Of a stretch of DNA of 64,000 bases, positions 1 to 12,610 are shown piece after piece; position 1 is the first letter of the stretch; the number at the start of each line of letters is the position of its first letter. Under the pieces are notes generated by a model. That model was not told where the DNA came from. It did not search any database and saw only the letters and a list, made by a program, of their open reading frames with translations. The DNA is from Bugula neritina (Eukaryota > Bryozoa > Gymnolaemata > Cheilostomatida > Bugulidae): NCBI GenBank assembly GCA_964035545.1, contig OZ037770.1, forward strand, positions 11,336,463 through 11,400,462, read 5' to 3'. Made by a program: the position numbers and the translations under genes.

Positions 1-991
1 GTTGAATTAGACAACTGAGTGTAACTGCATTAAGCATAAGCAGTGTGTATGTGTTATTATTTATATTGAATTACAATCTTACCTGATCAAATTGGCTTCA
101 GAATCGGTGCAGTTTTGTCAAAAGTTGCAACACTCATACAAAAATCTCTCTAAATTATTTAAAGTTTAGGCCAAAAGTTACAACATGTGAAAGAGCAAAT
201 TTTGCGTTCTAACATAAACAATTTCGTTTTTAAAATATTTTTCAACTTGAGGAGAAAATGATTTTTTTGTTATTGCTTACTAGATTAAAGTTTTTAAGTC
301 TCAAAAGACAAGATATTAAATGTTTTAAACTCTGTGTCATTAGGTTCACATTTTGTTTTAAGATTCTCCTTGAATTCCAAAATACCAGCTGAAATTTTAC
401 TCTACCCTACACTAACTTTACTACTGACTTTATTCTTGACTATGATTTCCTAATAAACAAGTTTCTATAATTCTGTAAAAAGAACTGGTAATGTTTCAGG
501 AGTCAGGAACTTCTAGTCAAAAGTCACATGAGAGAAGACAACTCACTCCATGAGAAACTGAATTCTCTACAAAATAAGCTCTCTCATTATTTTGGTTTGT
601 AATCTAAACATTTCAGTGTTCATACTTTGGCTATATTCAATATCACATTTCATTTTCTATTTATTTCTTTTTTGTTAAAGCAAAAATAATAATTTGTTAG
701 AGTTTATATGAAGTAGAAGGGGGTAGGTAAAGAATTGTAAAATTGTCCCATTATAGGTTGAATAATACAGCTATTTATAAACGGAAGACAATTTGCATTT
801 CACAGACAAATCAGTTGCTACAAAGTTCAGAAAAAGCTACTTTTAAATTAATGCTTGCAAGAATATTGTAAAGATCAAGTGAAAATAGCAAAACTTTTAA
901 TATTTAAAACTAACACTCCCTTCATACAAGTCTGTAAGTTAAAACCGGCTATAAGAGTTGTAACAACTGCATGGTAGGCTATTGTTATTAG
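1..991. other. AT-rich non-coding stretch, left edge
   Basis: I see no supportable exon here. The following gene looks like the 3' part of a Gal3ST-type sulfotransferase, so this stretch is probably its intron, but I could not find exons carrying the PAPS-binding part on either strand. Confidence 0.4.
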
Positions 992-3476
992 GTATGGGCA
1001 AGACCTCTACACATATAGAAAGTGAAGGAAGTATACTGGAGCTGATAGAAGAGATAGAGCTCAAGTTTAAGTTAGTCATGATCTCCGATTATGTTGATGA
1101 GTCACTGATTTTACTGAAAAATTTACTGGAATTGTCACTTAGAGGTAAAAATATTTTATTATTTATCTGCTGGTTATGAATCGATTGATAATAACTAAAT
1201 GCTGGATACATCTACAAACACTTTATAGTAAATCAGATAAATAATATAATATAATAGTACATATATCCACTCAATCTAGAACAAATATACAAAATTGGAG
1301 TTAGTTAGTATGAATTATCATACGGTTTATAATATGAATTTGTATAATCCAATATAATATAATAAAATATCATTTAATACTGGTTTGTAAACAATGCAAG
1401 TTAAAATTTTTTTATAGAAAATACACTTCAACATCGTGAAATGTTCTGAAAAAGATTTTAATAACGTATTTGTCAGGTATTAAAAGTCTACTACCAAAAC
1501 AATACTTGAGAGTAGTCAGTAACCTAATACATTATATTCTGTAGACATATTTTATACGAGACAAGAGAGTGACATTTCTACAGTTTTCCCAGAGAGCGAG
1601 GAGTTGTCAGCACAGAGCCAAGAAGAGCTGCAGTTATATACCCACTTCAACAAAACTTTCTGGGACAGAGTAAAAGAGCACCGGGATTTCCAGAAAGAGG
1701 TGGGCTTTATACATAGAACTTTAAAACTTTAAATTTTATAGAACATCATAAATCTCTTACAATACTCAATCTCACTGAGTGAAACTTTAATATTCTATAT
1801 CAGAGCATATTTTATTACTAGTACTAATAAGTGTTATTGTTACTCAATCAGTACAACCCTCAGCACTAAACTATATAGCTACTAGTATTATTTTCCTGGT
1901 TGAGTATTTGACTCTATTATTAATTAATCTATATATACACACACAAACACAAACACAAACAGTGCATGAACACGCACATTGGTGTATTGGATTTAACATA
2001 TTATTATAGTAATATAAAAAGTTCCGTGGGTTTAAACTTTGAATATAGTGCCAGACAGTTGTAGCCAAAATATGGTATGATGCAGATACACTGTTGCTAT
2101 TAGTAGTCTAAGTTTCTAGTGTCACTGTATGTTATAAATAGCATCAGCTAATATTATATTTTTTTAAGCTCAATATATTAATATTATTTAAAATTGTTTA
2201 AATTTCTATCACACATACACATAGTAATTATTACATAATTATACTATTTAACTTAATGAGGTTGCCATGGTGGTCTATTAAATAAAAGTTATTGCATCAG
2301 TGGTAAGGCAACTTCCAAGTTGAGAATTTGGTCATATGTTTGTTAAATTAGCCCTGATTAATACATTGTGTATAGCTGTGAATAAGGGAACTGAAATCTT
2401 TGCATGTAATTCTTGACTATAATATTATCTGTTTATTGTGGAAGTTAACGGAGTTATGCTGCACAAAATATATTTTGCATGTTTCGCCAAATGATTGCAA
2501 CTTGCAGCATCAAATTGTATTTTGTAGTTGAGTGAGTTTCAACATCTGAACCAAGTTGCTATTGAATTTTGTAACAGCTTTGAGCAGAATAAAATGGGCC
2601 ACAGGCTTTTTCTAAATACTCGACTGGAAAATTACCTTGAACTAAATGGTATGAACTGCAATATAGTTATTAGCATACGCAGAATCAATATACTTTTTAA
2701 CAGGTCCTCTAACTTCTTATTTGTTAATTTTGCTTTAGCATGTTTTTATTTTATATATAGAAGTTATATTTTATTTTTATAAAAATATGCATTCTATAAT
2801 TTTTGCCAAGGCATGTTGTTATATAGTTGAAGTCTGGGTAATAACTAATTACGTAATTACAAATACAATTCATATTCCTCTTCGCTTTCAACAGCATCTA
2901 AACTAATATAATATAAGGTCACATAAAATGTTTATATAATATTATTATCATTATATAAGCATTATCTGTGACCTTTACTTTAACCCATGATCTCTGTTTT
3001 GCTAACTTTGCACTCCAGTCATGGCTACACATTTTTTGATGTTAAAATTTTATTTCTAATTAAATATTTTATTTCAGCTTGTTTTTGATAAACTTTTATT
3101 TTTATATTTTGGTTATTTATTATGTTTTAGGAAAGTGGTGTAGAAAGTTACAAGAAAGAATAATATATTATTAGAAATTGTTTACCAGATACTCTGTGAA
3201 ATATTATCTACTAAATTATCTACCCTCAAATATACACAAAACAATCAAATTGCCATTCCAACTATGCATTATTGGATCACTAGTTAGATATATTTTATAC
3301 CAATTTTTTTGTATGCTGTACATAATAGCGCAATTAACATATTTGATGTAAATAAATATTTTAATTTTTATATTTTATGTGTATACAATGTTTCAATTTT
3401 TTTTAATACAACTTTTGTGCAATTTTCTTATAATAATAAAACAGGCTTCTTTTACCAAGACTATAAACGACACTGA
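992..3476 (+). CDS. Galactose-3-O-sulfotransferase-like protein, 3' exons only
   Basis: Proposed exons are 992-1144, 1545-1699, 2528-2648 and 3445-3476 (stop TGA at 3474), all GT-AG with agreeing phases. The first exon reads LGMGK, then ELKFKLVMISDYVDESL, then ILLKNLL. It joins across a phase-1 intron to DIFYTRQ, and exon 2 contains LYTHFNKTFW. In the Gal3ST family (Golgi enzymes moving sulfate from PAPS to the 3-OH of galactose), the FDLVMI-x-EYFDESLVLLK block, the following D-x-YFK and the LYxHFNxTFW block occur in this order near the C-terminus, so recognition rests on two family blocks. The cysteine-tryptophan after the DESLVLL block in many members is missing (LELSLR here). The last two exons are weakly supported. 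The 5' half, with the PAPS-binding motifs and transmembrane anchor, is not in the window, so the gene is cut by the left edge or is a broken copy. Confidence 0.58.
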
Positions 3477-4965
3477 AAATATGTTGAATAGAAGCAGTAA
3501 TGCGACGGTTAAAAATGTAATTATTATTTTTACATGAACAACATTTAAGTTCAATCTGACAAATTTATAACCTTTTCAGAAAAAAAGTAACGCAGTCATA
3601 AGAACCAACTTTTTATGCTTTAAACAGAGTACATTATTGTGGTTCAAACAAATCTTGCAGTATTCAAAGTTAATAATTTGAACGATCTTTTTTAAATGAG
3701 ACAATACTAAGATACAATTTTAATTAATGTTTATGTAATGCTTTGTCAGCTAAATCATGTTATCGAAATTTTACTAACTGGTACTGCAATAAGTGTATAA
3801 TCAGAAAAATTTATAACTGCATGTGTATGTAAATAACAGCTGCATTGGTCATCAGTCATATGCATTACAATTTACAATGTATGCATGCTACTTAATCTGT
3901 TCTATACACTTAATTTAATTTAGCTGCACAGTGGAGATTTATATAAAATTTCAGGAATATTTAAAAAAGGGTAAATTTTGTCATAAATATGGCAGTATGA
4001 AAAGCAGTTGGACGAGGCGAAAGCAAATTCAAAATAAAAGGAGTTGTCCGCACAAAAATTATTTTAAGAAGTTTTCATTGGACTCGCTTTTAAAATACCT
4101 CGTTTTGAATTGTAACCAGGAGCAACGGAAATTATTGGAGCGAGGTAATTTTCATTAACAATCATCACCACGTTTGATCATCTGTTTATTTATACTGCCT
4201 CGCCTTTTGAATCTTTTGATTAGAGGTTAGTATTCATCAAAAATAAGTGATTTACCATAAATTACTGTAGAAAATTTAGATTAGTGCTGCTTAATAGTTT
4301 AAATATTTGTTTTAAATTGAAATAAACTGCAAGTAAAGTCAAAATTCAACTTGATCCTAAAAAAAGGTGAAGTTAATTGAAAATTATTTGAATCGAATAA
4401 TCATGATGGTAATTTAGAATAGTATCAATAAGAGCTAGTATTTTTTTCTAATATTAATTTAAGATATTGGTTATTGATAGTAATACTGGTAGTAATTAAT
4501 AATGATAAAGGAAGTGATCAGTGTATACTAATACTTTATTAATTATTTTAAAAATTTTTAGAATTAAATTTAATAAATATAATAACTAATAAGTGACTTG
4601 AATCATTGTATTAGTGCTTATAGTCATAGTTGATTACTTAATACTGATAGTCACACTCACTAAAATGTTTAGTTATATTGTTGTTTACATTGCATATATG
4701 TTATCAATTTGAATTTGATTATACTGCTAATTAAAATTATGAATTGTCAGTAATTGATTCAACTTGTAATCAAAGTCAGAGTAAGATGTTCTACAAGCAT
4801 TAACAACTGCCATGACCACTGTTAATAAACTGTTATAAGTAAAAAAGATCAGAAATATGAACAAAATAAAGTTTCTTTTTCAAACCTCAACAACCTAATG
4901 TTCTGATGAAAATCATATGCTACTTTTTACAGATAAGAATAAACAAAATAAACTAACAAATCAAG
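3477..4965. other. Intergenic AT-rich DNA between Gal3ST-like gene and SAXO4
   Basis: No recognised gene. An open stretch at about 3931-4145 has a basic composition and no family resemblance. From about 4440 to 4700 the sequence is low-complexity TAATA/TAGT-type DNA like that at 15.6-18 kb. The SAXO4 promoter and 5' UTR should lie at the right end. Confidence 0.5.
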
Positions 4966-7900
4966 ATGGTGAAGTTTCCTGTGGGTAGACCCCACCCACA
5001 TATTTTACAAAGTCATGGTGCTGATAAAAATATAAATAAATTTTATATAACAGAAAACTCCACTCACTACACACGAGGTTAGTTGTGATTCTGTCGGTTA
5101 AACATATTTAAGTTATTTTGTTGTTGTCAGTTTTAATAACACGTTTATTTTTGCATCCGAAAGCATTAGCTATTTTTTTACTTAGCACAAAGGCAATTTT
5201 GAATGAGTGTCTTTTTTAATATTCTCACTAAAGTTGCAGTTATCTTTATGATTGTGATGTTTTAGTAGTGCATTGTTTGTTTTAGGTTATGAGAAATTTC
5301 AGCCAAGACCTGGCAGGCACACTGGTACTGGGTACGCCTCAAACTTTAGGCCCCAAATATTCTATACCAGACATTTGGATGAAATTGATAATCCTACAAT
5401 GGCGTAAGTTGATAAATTTATTTCATCATTTTATTTTTCAACAATTTCTTATTAACCCAATGCTTAAATACTAAATTGCATGACATCTGCCCTTGACTAT
5501 ACAATTAGACTGTTTAAACTATGTTTGTATTTGTTAGTCGAATCTGTGCTGACAACTACGACTCTGTAACTACCAAACAATTTCGGCCGTATGATACCCC
5601 GACTGGGAAAGAAGAGTTACCAATGTTTGCCCACCAGAGGACAACTGGTTTTACTAAACAACCACCACTTACCATTCCAAACCAACGAGAGGTTTGTGCT
5701 AAGCATCTACTATGGGTTATGACTTTATCTGTTGGCTAATTGTTTGATTCAACGGTACTATATTTTAATTTGATTAAAAAATTGATATTAAGCGTACTCA
5801 ATTACTTTTTGTGCCAGCTCAGAGCAGCTGTTTAATAAAAATATGTAGTCATTCTTATTATTTAGTTTTTTTAAATAAATTTAAAACTGGCTAGTATATA
5901 AAACTTATGTATAAAATATAATTTAGCCAATCTAAAGCAGCTTTTTTTTGGTTATCAATTTTTATTTCTCTTTCTGTATATTAGTACTTAAAATCATTTT
6001 CCTTACTGCTTGTAAAATGTTTAATAATTCAAAATATTGATGCATTGTCAACATATTTAATCACAGTCTTTGTCAGCTATGTTTCACAATTTATTTTTAT
6101 TATTTAGGTGAAATCAGTGAACGCGAACTTGAAATTGAATAGTCTACCCAATGACTATCAGCCTAATAAAAAGTGCTACCTGCAGAAAATTCAATCTAAA
6201 GATCCTGTAGAAGACGAAAATCATTATTATGGTCCAAATTACATGTCAACAGAATCCTCTAAACATTTTGTGAAGAAACCACTGAACGGTCCTCAAGGTA
6301 GACCAATGATAAAACCTCACTAACAATAAATTATTTCTTATTATGTAATTCTTTTGGCTGACTTTCAGCAAAACCGTTTTATTCAAGTACTAATCATTTT
6401 GACTAATCTTTGTGATTGGGAGATCTGCATTATTTATTAAAAGTCTAATAACTCTAGTCAACGTTGATGATAGTTATACTTGGTTTCTAGAATTTTCTTC
6501 ACGTTTGAACTTTAGTAAACTGTGTTCTATTTTTCTCTTCTAGTTTGGTCAAAACAAGTAGTGAGTTATAGAAAACCCATAAACCCTTGTAGTCTGTGTA
6601 TTTGCATGTACTTGAATAAACACATTGTAGAAATACTCCCCCCCCCTCACCTGGTAGAATAGTTTATGGCTACGTTAATTGTCGTCTTTCTTTCAACAGT
6701 AGAGAATGTTGAATTAATATGTTGTAAATAGTTCCATTTTACCGATTGGTAGTTATGTCTGGTTTGTCATGAGTGTGACTGATTTTGGTAAACTAGTTAC
6801 TAGTTATAAACTGTTGTTGCTTAGTTAGGAATATTTTTTAACAGTTTCTATTATTGTCCACTGTGTATAAATTTAAATTTTGCTGGACTGGATAAAAAGG
6901 CTTCTTATGTAAGAAAAGCTAATAACAGGCTGCATCACTGAAGAATAAAAAATTAGTAAATTCCAAGTTATTAAGTCAAGCTAAGTTGACGTTAAGTTAC
7001 CAAGTGAGTGGATGGTGATTGATTCAAAAGTTAGAAAGTCAGAACAAAGCCAAAGACTGCACAAAAGTATGTCTGATAAACCACATGACTTCAACCTTAA
7101 TTCTGTGATATTATGAATTTCTTGCAGTTGATATGTCTACAGCTACTCTGGGTCCAAATGAAATATCTGGGTTTGTTCACAATAAAAATGTTGAACCGGT
7201 GACTTTTCACCCTGACCTTTGCCATAAAGGTAACCTTCCTGGCTGGATGACTGATAGGCCAACTGGCGTGAGCATTTTCAAGACTGATTTCAACAGATAT
7301 GGTAGACCTTATGTAAGTCATAACTTAACTATCTGTGTAACGAACTGAAGTTTTAATCATAAAATTTTAGCTTGAGACTTTTTCTTATAAATTGCTTCTA
7401 ATTCTGCATTTGATTACTTATAAAATTCAGAATTATATTCAGTTTCTAAAAGATTAAGTTCTAGTGAAATAGCTTCTTGTGTTATCATTCTAAATAATCT
7501 GTCGAATATTGATTATTTTGTTATGTTTTTTATAGTATTGCGTTTCAGTTATCACCATGAATAATATCAAGTCTGTTTAATTTGGAGCTTATCTTTAAAT
7601 CTAAGAAAGAAACTGTCTATACTTGGAACACCAGTACTCTATGCTGATTTTTTTAACTTCCTGTTTGTAACTTCAGGGTGATGAGAAGAATCCCCAGGTG
7701 ACTTTTACATCTGATAGAAACACGGGATTTGTTCGCGAGAAAGTACAACCAGAGTATGTAAGAAAAGTACATAGTGATGTAAGTGGACTTTAGCCTTTAA
7801 ATAAACAAATAGAACTATTTTCAAGTTTTGGAATACTTTTACATTGAAAAACATTAGTTATAGTTATGTAGATATTGTTATAGCAGTGTTTGAGTCTCAT

Positions 7901-10900
7901 TATTTGACTGATTCATTGTTCTCAAATTTGCATCAATTTGATAAGAAAACTTATAATTACTCATCTATTACTAGTTAGCAGCATACATTGTATTGTTACA
8001 TCACGGTTTGCTACTCTACATTTAGTGGTCTCAAGCAGTAAGTATACATGTATACTGATAGATGGCGTATAGCTGCTACCCCTTCTGTCTCCAATCATGC
8101 TAGCCCCTGTTCAATCATGATTTATGCTAATATCATTCATTTTTGTTTTATGCTCATGCTGTTTTATGCATATTATACTGTATGTTATGCTGTATATATG
8201 ACTATTATAAAACTTATGCGAATACTGTGCGATATATACACAAGTTTTACTCCATGCCACAATGCTATATAAGAAACTTAAAAACCAGACATATAATACT
8301 GCCTTCTTTTTTTAAAAGATTGAAAGTGATAATATAACATGCTATGCTATGAACTGAACTGTATAGTAGACTGTAAACTCTAAGGGATGCATTGTACCTA
8401 CAGACAATAAAATTATAATTTGCTTGCTTTACCATTAGTAACTTACAATTGCTAATCAGAAGTTTAACTGTTTTGGAATTAATTGTTTTTGGTTTTTAGA
8501 TATATGCTTAGACTCTGCTAGTAAATTGTAAATCTTTTCATGTTATCTTTACCAAGTTTTTAGTAGTTTCCCTAGTTTAGAAATTAGCTTTACTTTATTG
8601 TGACCGATTTAATTTAGTGTCATTTGTCCTGCAAATATCTTTTGTACATAAAGTTTATACAAATAGGTGAATCATTTTATCCATGAAAAAACCAGTTTTA
8701 AATTAATCAACATTGAGTTCTATTCATAGCACTTGAGTTTAGTAAATAATATCTCACATTTTTGGTTATCAACCAATCAATGAAACAGTTGGGTTTATTA
8801 AAATTTAATTGACTCTAATTTTTAAACATGGCTAGATATTACAGAAGCAAAATACCTTTTATTAACTTGCTTCAGTGTTAGGGATATTCTCGTAGCATAT
8901 AGTATCTATGTTAAAAATTTAACCCCACTCCTCCTTCCCTTAATATCTAAAGGTAGAATTGAAATTGCTTTCTTTCTTCAACCTAACGTCATAAATTTTG
9001 AAATAAAAAGCTTGATTTGTCTGTTTGTAGAATTTGAAGTTTTTGAAATGATAAAAGAGTTCTTTCATAAACTTAGTTTATTATTGCTAAAAAATTAGGG
9101 TGTTCGGCAAAAATGGCACAGGTAATAATAGCACAAATTTCAAAGTAGGTAAAAATGGCACATTTCAGTATTAGGGTTTGAGGTTGGGGGTTTAAATTGG
9201 GGGGGTTTAGGTTTTGGCTTGGTTTTAAAGGTTAGGGGTTTGGGAAATTTTAACAACATTGTGCTATTTTTACCTACTTTTTCATTCGTGCCATTATTAC
9301 CTGTGTCATTTTTACTGGTGCCTTTCTACCTAAAATCAAAAATAAGTAAACAATAAATATTTTTTATTCGCTATTTTATTTATAATAATAAATACAAAAT
9401 AAACTTATAATTCGATATGTATCTTCAGAGTTTACTTTTATCGCTATAATCACTTTGAATACTAAATGATTCAGGCATACGACAGAGCAGATCAGATGCC
9501 GGCTGCTAGACTCTCTCACCTGAAGAAAGTTGACCCAGCTGAGTATATGAATGCCACACACCCCAACAATGGCAGTTCAACAGCACAAATATTCTATAGA
9601 GGCAAGCAGAGACCAGATATGACTTATTCAGACAGGTGAGAGAAAGGGGTTATAGTATTTTTGTAAAATATTTGACCTCACACCAGTTCTAACCGCAGAC
9701 CTCCGGCTTGCAATTTTGCACGCAAACCACTATACCACGGAGGTTGCTGAGTAAACTCTACAGTACATCCTACCCAGCTCTTCTGAACTCCACTGGCCCC
9801 CTAACTACTCCTTCAGGCTCCCCTGGCCTCTCAAGTCCTTCGAAGTACTGCTACACTATACTAAATAAAGGCTGATATATGTAGCTTGTAAAATTTCGCG
9901 CTAACTGTTGCACCACAGGGGCTACTGGGAAATTTCAACACTACATTTTTTTGATAACTTTATATAAAATTTTGTCACTTTTCACAATTGTATGTAGTCA
10001 TCACTGGTCATTGTGTAGAAGTGTCCGTAAATAACTAATTGGTTTGCTCCTATCTTATTATTAATCAATAATTGAGTCTATTGATATTGGATGATGTAAA
10101 TTATTACATTCATTTAGTAATTACCATTATTGATTCCATCCAATAAATTTCTATGTTCTATTTGTAGAATCAATCATACTGGTGTTGGTAATCAAGAGCT
10201 GAGTGGATTCTCTGAGAACAATGATACTTGGCACTATAAGAAAGATAATGTGGCTAGATTCACAACTGACAACCATGTTAGGTGAGTGTAATGGCTGACA
10301 TGCTATACTATAAGAAAGACAATGTGGCTAGATTCACAACTGACAACCATGTCAGGTGAGTGTAATGACTGACATGCTATACTATAAGAAAGATAATGTG
10401 GCTAGATTCACAACTGACAACCATGTCAGGTAAGTGTAATGACTGACATGTTATACTATAAGAAAGACAATATAGTCAAAGTAGGAGAGGAATTTCAATA
10501 TTGCAATGAAGTTAATTTCAGCAATTATTTGCAGCATCAGTCAATCATTGTGAATCACTTTAGCTCAATTACTAAGATGCTGTAAACATGAATTGTGTAG
10601 GTTCACTGACCCCACCCTTAAAGGTAAAGCTAGAGAAGGGTTCGTGCAGGGAGGAGTAGAGACTATGAAACAAGATGGCTTTACAAAGAGTACGAGTGTC
10701 CATCAGTTTGGACCAGATGTAGATTCAACTGCTACTTTACGGAGACTAGCTCCTTATGTGTCCAGGTAATGTTTAGTTGAAAGTTATTTTTGAAAATTGA
10801 TTAGTGTAAAAACTAATGACCCCACCAGGGATGGAACTGCAGTCTTCCAACCTGCAATTCCGCATGCTACCCGTTAAACCATAGGGCTACTGGGAAATTT

Positions 10901-11449
10901 CAACACAGCAATTAGTAACAGTAACTATCTGCAGCGTTTTTAGGTTACAAGTCACACTGATATGACTGGCTAGCTTACAGTGTACAAATACAAGTATGTC
11001 TATCTTCAAGTTATTATAGTACTGTTTGTTGATTTACCTTAAAATTCATAGAGAGAAGGCAACTTCCAATTTGAGTTTCTTTGTGTTTCAATTGATCATC
11101 CATCTTGGCTATAATATGACAAACTTTTTCTTCATTGTTTAAAACATTTTTCTTTCAACAACTTTGCAAATGCCCAGTTTCATTACTAGTTATTTCAATA
11201 GTTGAAACTTGTTAGTGAAAAGAAATGCACTTAAATTTGTGAAAAATCTCAATCTCACCAGTTGATGAAAATTGGTGAAACTGCAGTAAAAAATCAGCTG
11301 TACTTTGTTCTAGTTTGTGTTATTAGATTTAAAATAACAGCTTTTTTTCAATATTCTGCAGGAGTATCAAAGCTAGAGATCAATTCTTTGATGATCACAC
11401 ATATGATAACAAGACGAATGTGATGCAGAGATCAATGACTGTTATGTAA
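4966..11449 (+). CDS. SAXO4: Stabilizer of axonemal microtubules 4 (PPP1R32) orthologue
   Basis: Ten exons: 4966-5077, 5286-5403, 5538-5691, 6108-6297, 7128-7312, 7677-7778, 9475-9635, 10168-10281, 10601-10765 and 11362-11449, giving 462 residues with consistent phases. Vertebrate PPP1R32 is about 425 residues and collinear along the whole length: KFYITENSTHYTR near the start, FQPRPGRHTGTGYASNF in exon 2, LPMFAHQRTTGFTK in exon 3, YGPNYMSTESSKHF in exon 4, NEISGF in exon 5, GNQELSGFSENN in exon 8 and LRRLAPYVSR in exon 9. The start at 4966 matches the orthologue's MGKLP-type opening (here MVKFPVG). The vertebrate protein binds protein phosphatase 1 and is associated with axonemal microtubules, so expression in ciliated cells or sperm is expected. 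Introns carry two tRNA-headed SINE types and a fold-back element, and the exon 8 donor has been tandemly triplicated. Confidence 0.93.
9109..9313. mobile_element. Small fold-back element (MITE-like) in SAXO4 intron 6
   Basis: Two arms of about 53 bp, 9109-9161 and 9261-9313, are inverted and nearly complementary. Both contain AAAAATGRCACAGGTAATAA-type sequence, and the spacer of about 100 bp is G-rich on this strand. There is no coding capacity. I infer a non-autonomous DNA transposon or other palindromic repeat; no target-site duplication was established. Confidence 0.6.
9680..9945 (-). repeat. tRNA-headed SINE fragments in SAXO4 intron 7
   Basis: Read on the minus strand, two pieces (about 9685-9750 and 9893-9945) carry an A-box-like GTGGTATAGTGG or its remnant and the block TTGCAAGCCGGAGGTCTG. 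The same head recurs at 27,847 (+) and 10,817 (-). They are degraded and do not fold as functional tRNAs. Confidence 0.55.
10234..10470 (+). repeat. 74-bp tandem repeat copying the SAXO4 exon 8 end and donor
   Basis: A 74-bp unit starts at 10,234, 10,308 and 10,382, with a decaying fourth start at 10,456. Each unit contains the last 48 bases of exon 8 plus its splice donor (CAGGTGAGT or CAGGTAAGT), so three consecutive good donors exist. Only the first preserves the frame: read-through meets TGA immediately after the exon end, and 74 is not a multiple of three. Confidence 0.9.
10817..10905 (-). repeat. tRNA-headed SINE copy in SAXO4 intron 9
   Basis: On the minus strand this reads AGTAGCCCTATGGTTTAACG (A-box-like) and then AGACTGCAGTTCCATCCCTG (B-box-like). 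It shares the CAGTAGCCC entry and the GAAATTTCCC flank with the copy at 9893-9945. Confidence 0.55.
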
Positions 11450-11530
11450 TTCAATAGCAATGATGTCTAAAAGTAGTAATCCTGATGATATGAACTAGTA
11501 TTCTACCATGCAGGAAAAGGAGCATTATTA

Positions 11531-11630
11531 TTACTATGGTAGCAATTGGCTATTGTTACTATGGTAGCAATTTGCTATTGTTGCTATGGTAGCAATTGGC
11601 CATTGTTACTATGGTAACCATTGGCTATGG
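11531..11630 (+). repeat. 25-bp minisatellite in SAXO4 3' UTR
   Basis: Four units of a 25-bp sequence beginning TTACTATGGTAGCAATTGGC, with a few substitutions. It starts about 80 bases after the stop codon and is probably transcribed as 3' UTR. Confidence 0.85.
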
Positions 11631-11942
11631 ATATAGCAACATGGCTGGCAATATTTTGTTTCAAATTAAGAATTTAGGACAGCCTTTTGCTATATAGTCA
11701 GCTTTGTGATTATTTTAGACTGAGGTTTGGGCTTTATCGCAAACCTTATTTTGAATATTGATACTTTATTCCCTTTATATACATATGAATATTACATATA
11801 TTTCCTATGTTGTAACACTAACAAAAACAGTTAATTCTTTAATCGATTTTATTGGAGTGGTCTTTCAACAAAGCTACATTCTATATTTATCACTGCGTAA
11901 ATTTTCTTATTTGCTCAACTTTCACATATGGTATGTCACCAA

Positions 11943-11948
11943 AATAAA
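11943..11948 (+). terminator. Poly(A) signal AATAAA, probable for SAXO4
   Basis: A canonical AATAAA about 500 bases after the SAXO4 stop. Position only; the cleavage site is not known. Confidence 0.4.
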
Positions 11949-11949
11949 A

Positions 11950-12505
11950 CATTATTAAAATACTATTTGTTCTATTTGTCAGAAATGATCATTACTAGTG
12001 GACTGCAGGTTGCATGGTTACATAGTACATAACTTTTGGTGAAATGCATGCACACTACTAGAATTGCCTGTTCCATCACCTAAGCATAGTACATAGTTTC
12101 GAAAGATATTGCATATAACGCCTCTTGTGTGTTTTTGTCAACTTGGCTGTTGATCATAGAGTCTAAGGTTGATGTTTTGTCACCACCAGAACAAAATTTA
12201 TCCTGTAGTCAACTGTGTGTAAATTGTTGATGCTGTTAGTTATTGCTGATTAAATGCAGGACTAGTATTAACTGCTGGATTGGCATTAGTCACATGTGCA
12301 CTTACAGCGACACATTTTTTACTAACTGCTACAAGTTTTCGAACCGATGGCTACGATAGAGAGATAGATTTGCTGTGCACATTGGGCAGCAAATTGTTAA
12401 TTGAGCTCTTATTCCATAGCTTTACCTCATACTCAAATTTATTGCATAACCATATGAAATATATTATAACTGGCATTAGATACAAAAGTTACACTTGAAA
12501 TTGCA
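11950..12505. other. Short intergenic gap between convergent SAXO4 and POLR2D
   Basis: No gene seen. The two genes converge, so this gap should hold both 3' ends. Confidence 0.5.
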
Positions 12506-12511
12506 TTTATT
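12506..12511 (-). terminator. Poly(A) signal AATAAA, probable for POLR2D
   Basis: AATAAA on the minus strand, 100 bases beyond the POLR2D stop codon, a usual distance. Confidence 0.5.
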
Positions 12512-12610
12512 TATGTACAGAAATGTTTACACTTGTTCTTAAATCAGTTGCTATGAATGCAATGACACATCAAATTAAGCACTGGAAACCAAAATTTCAG
12601 TGTGGAAAAA

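Noticed and set aside
3931-4158. Basic 75-residue frame between the Gal3ST-like gene and SAXO4
   Set aside because: No family resemblance, no matching splice partner on either side, and SAXO4 already has a well-supported first exon at 4,966.
8048-8337. Two overlapping Tyr/Cys/Met-rich frames in SAXO4 intron 6
   Set aside because: AT-rich intronic sequence with no homology and no support from SAXO4 orthologues.
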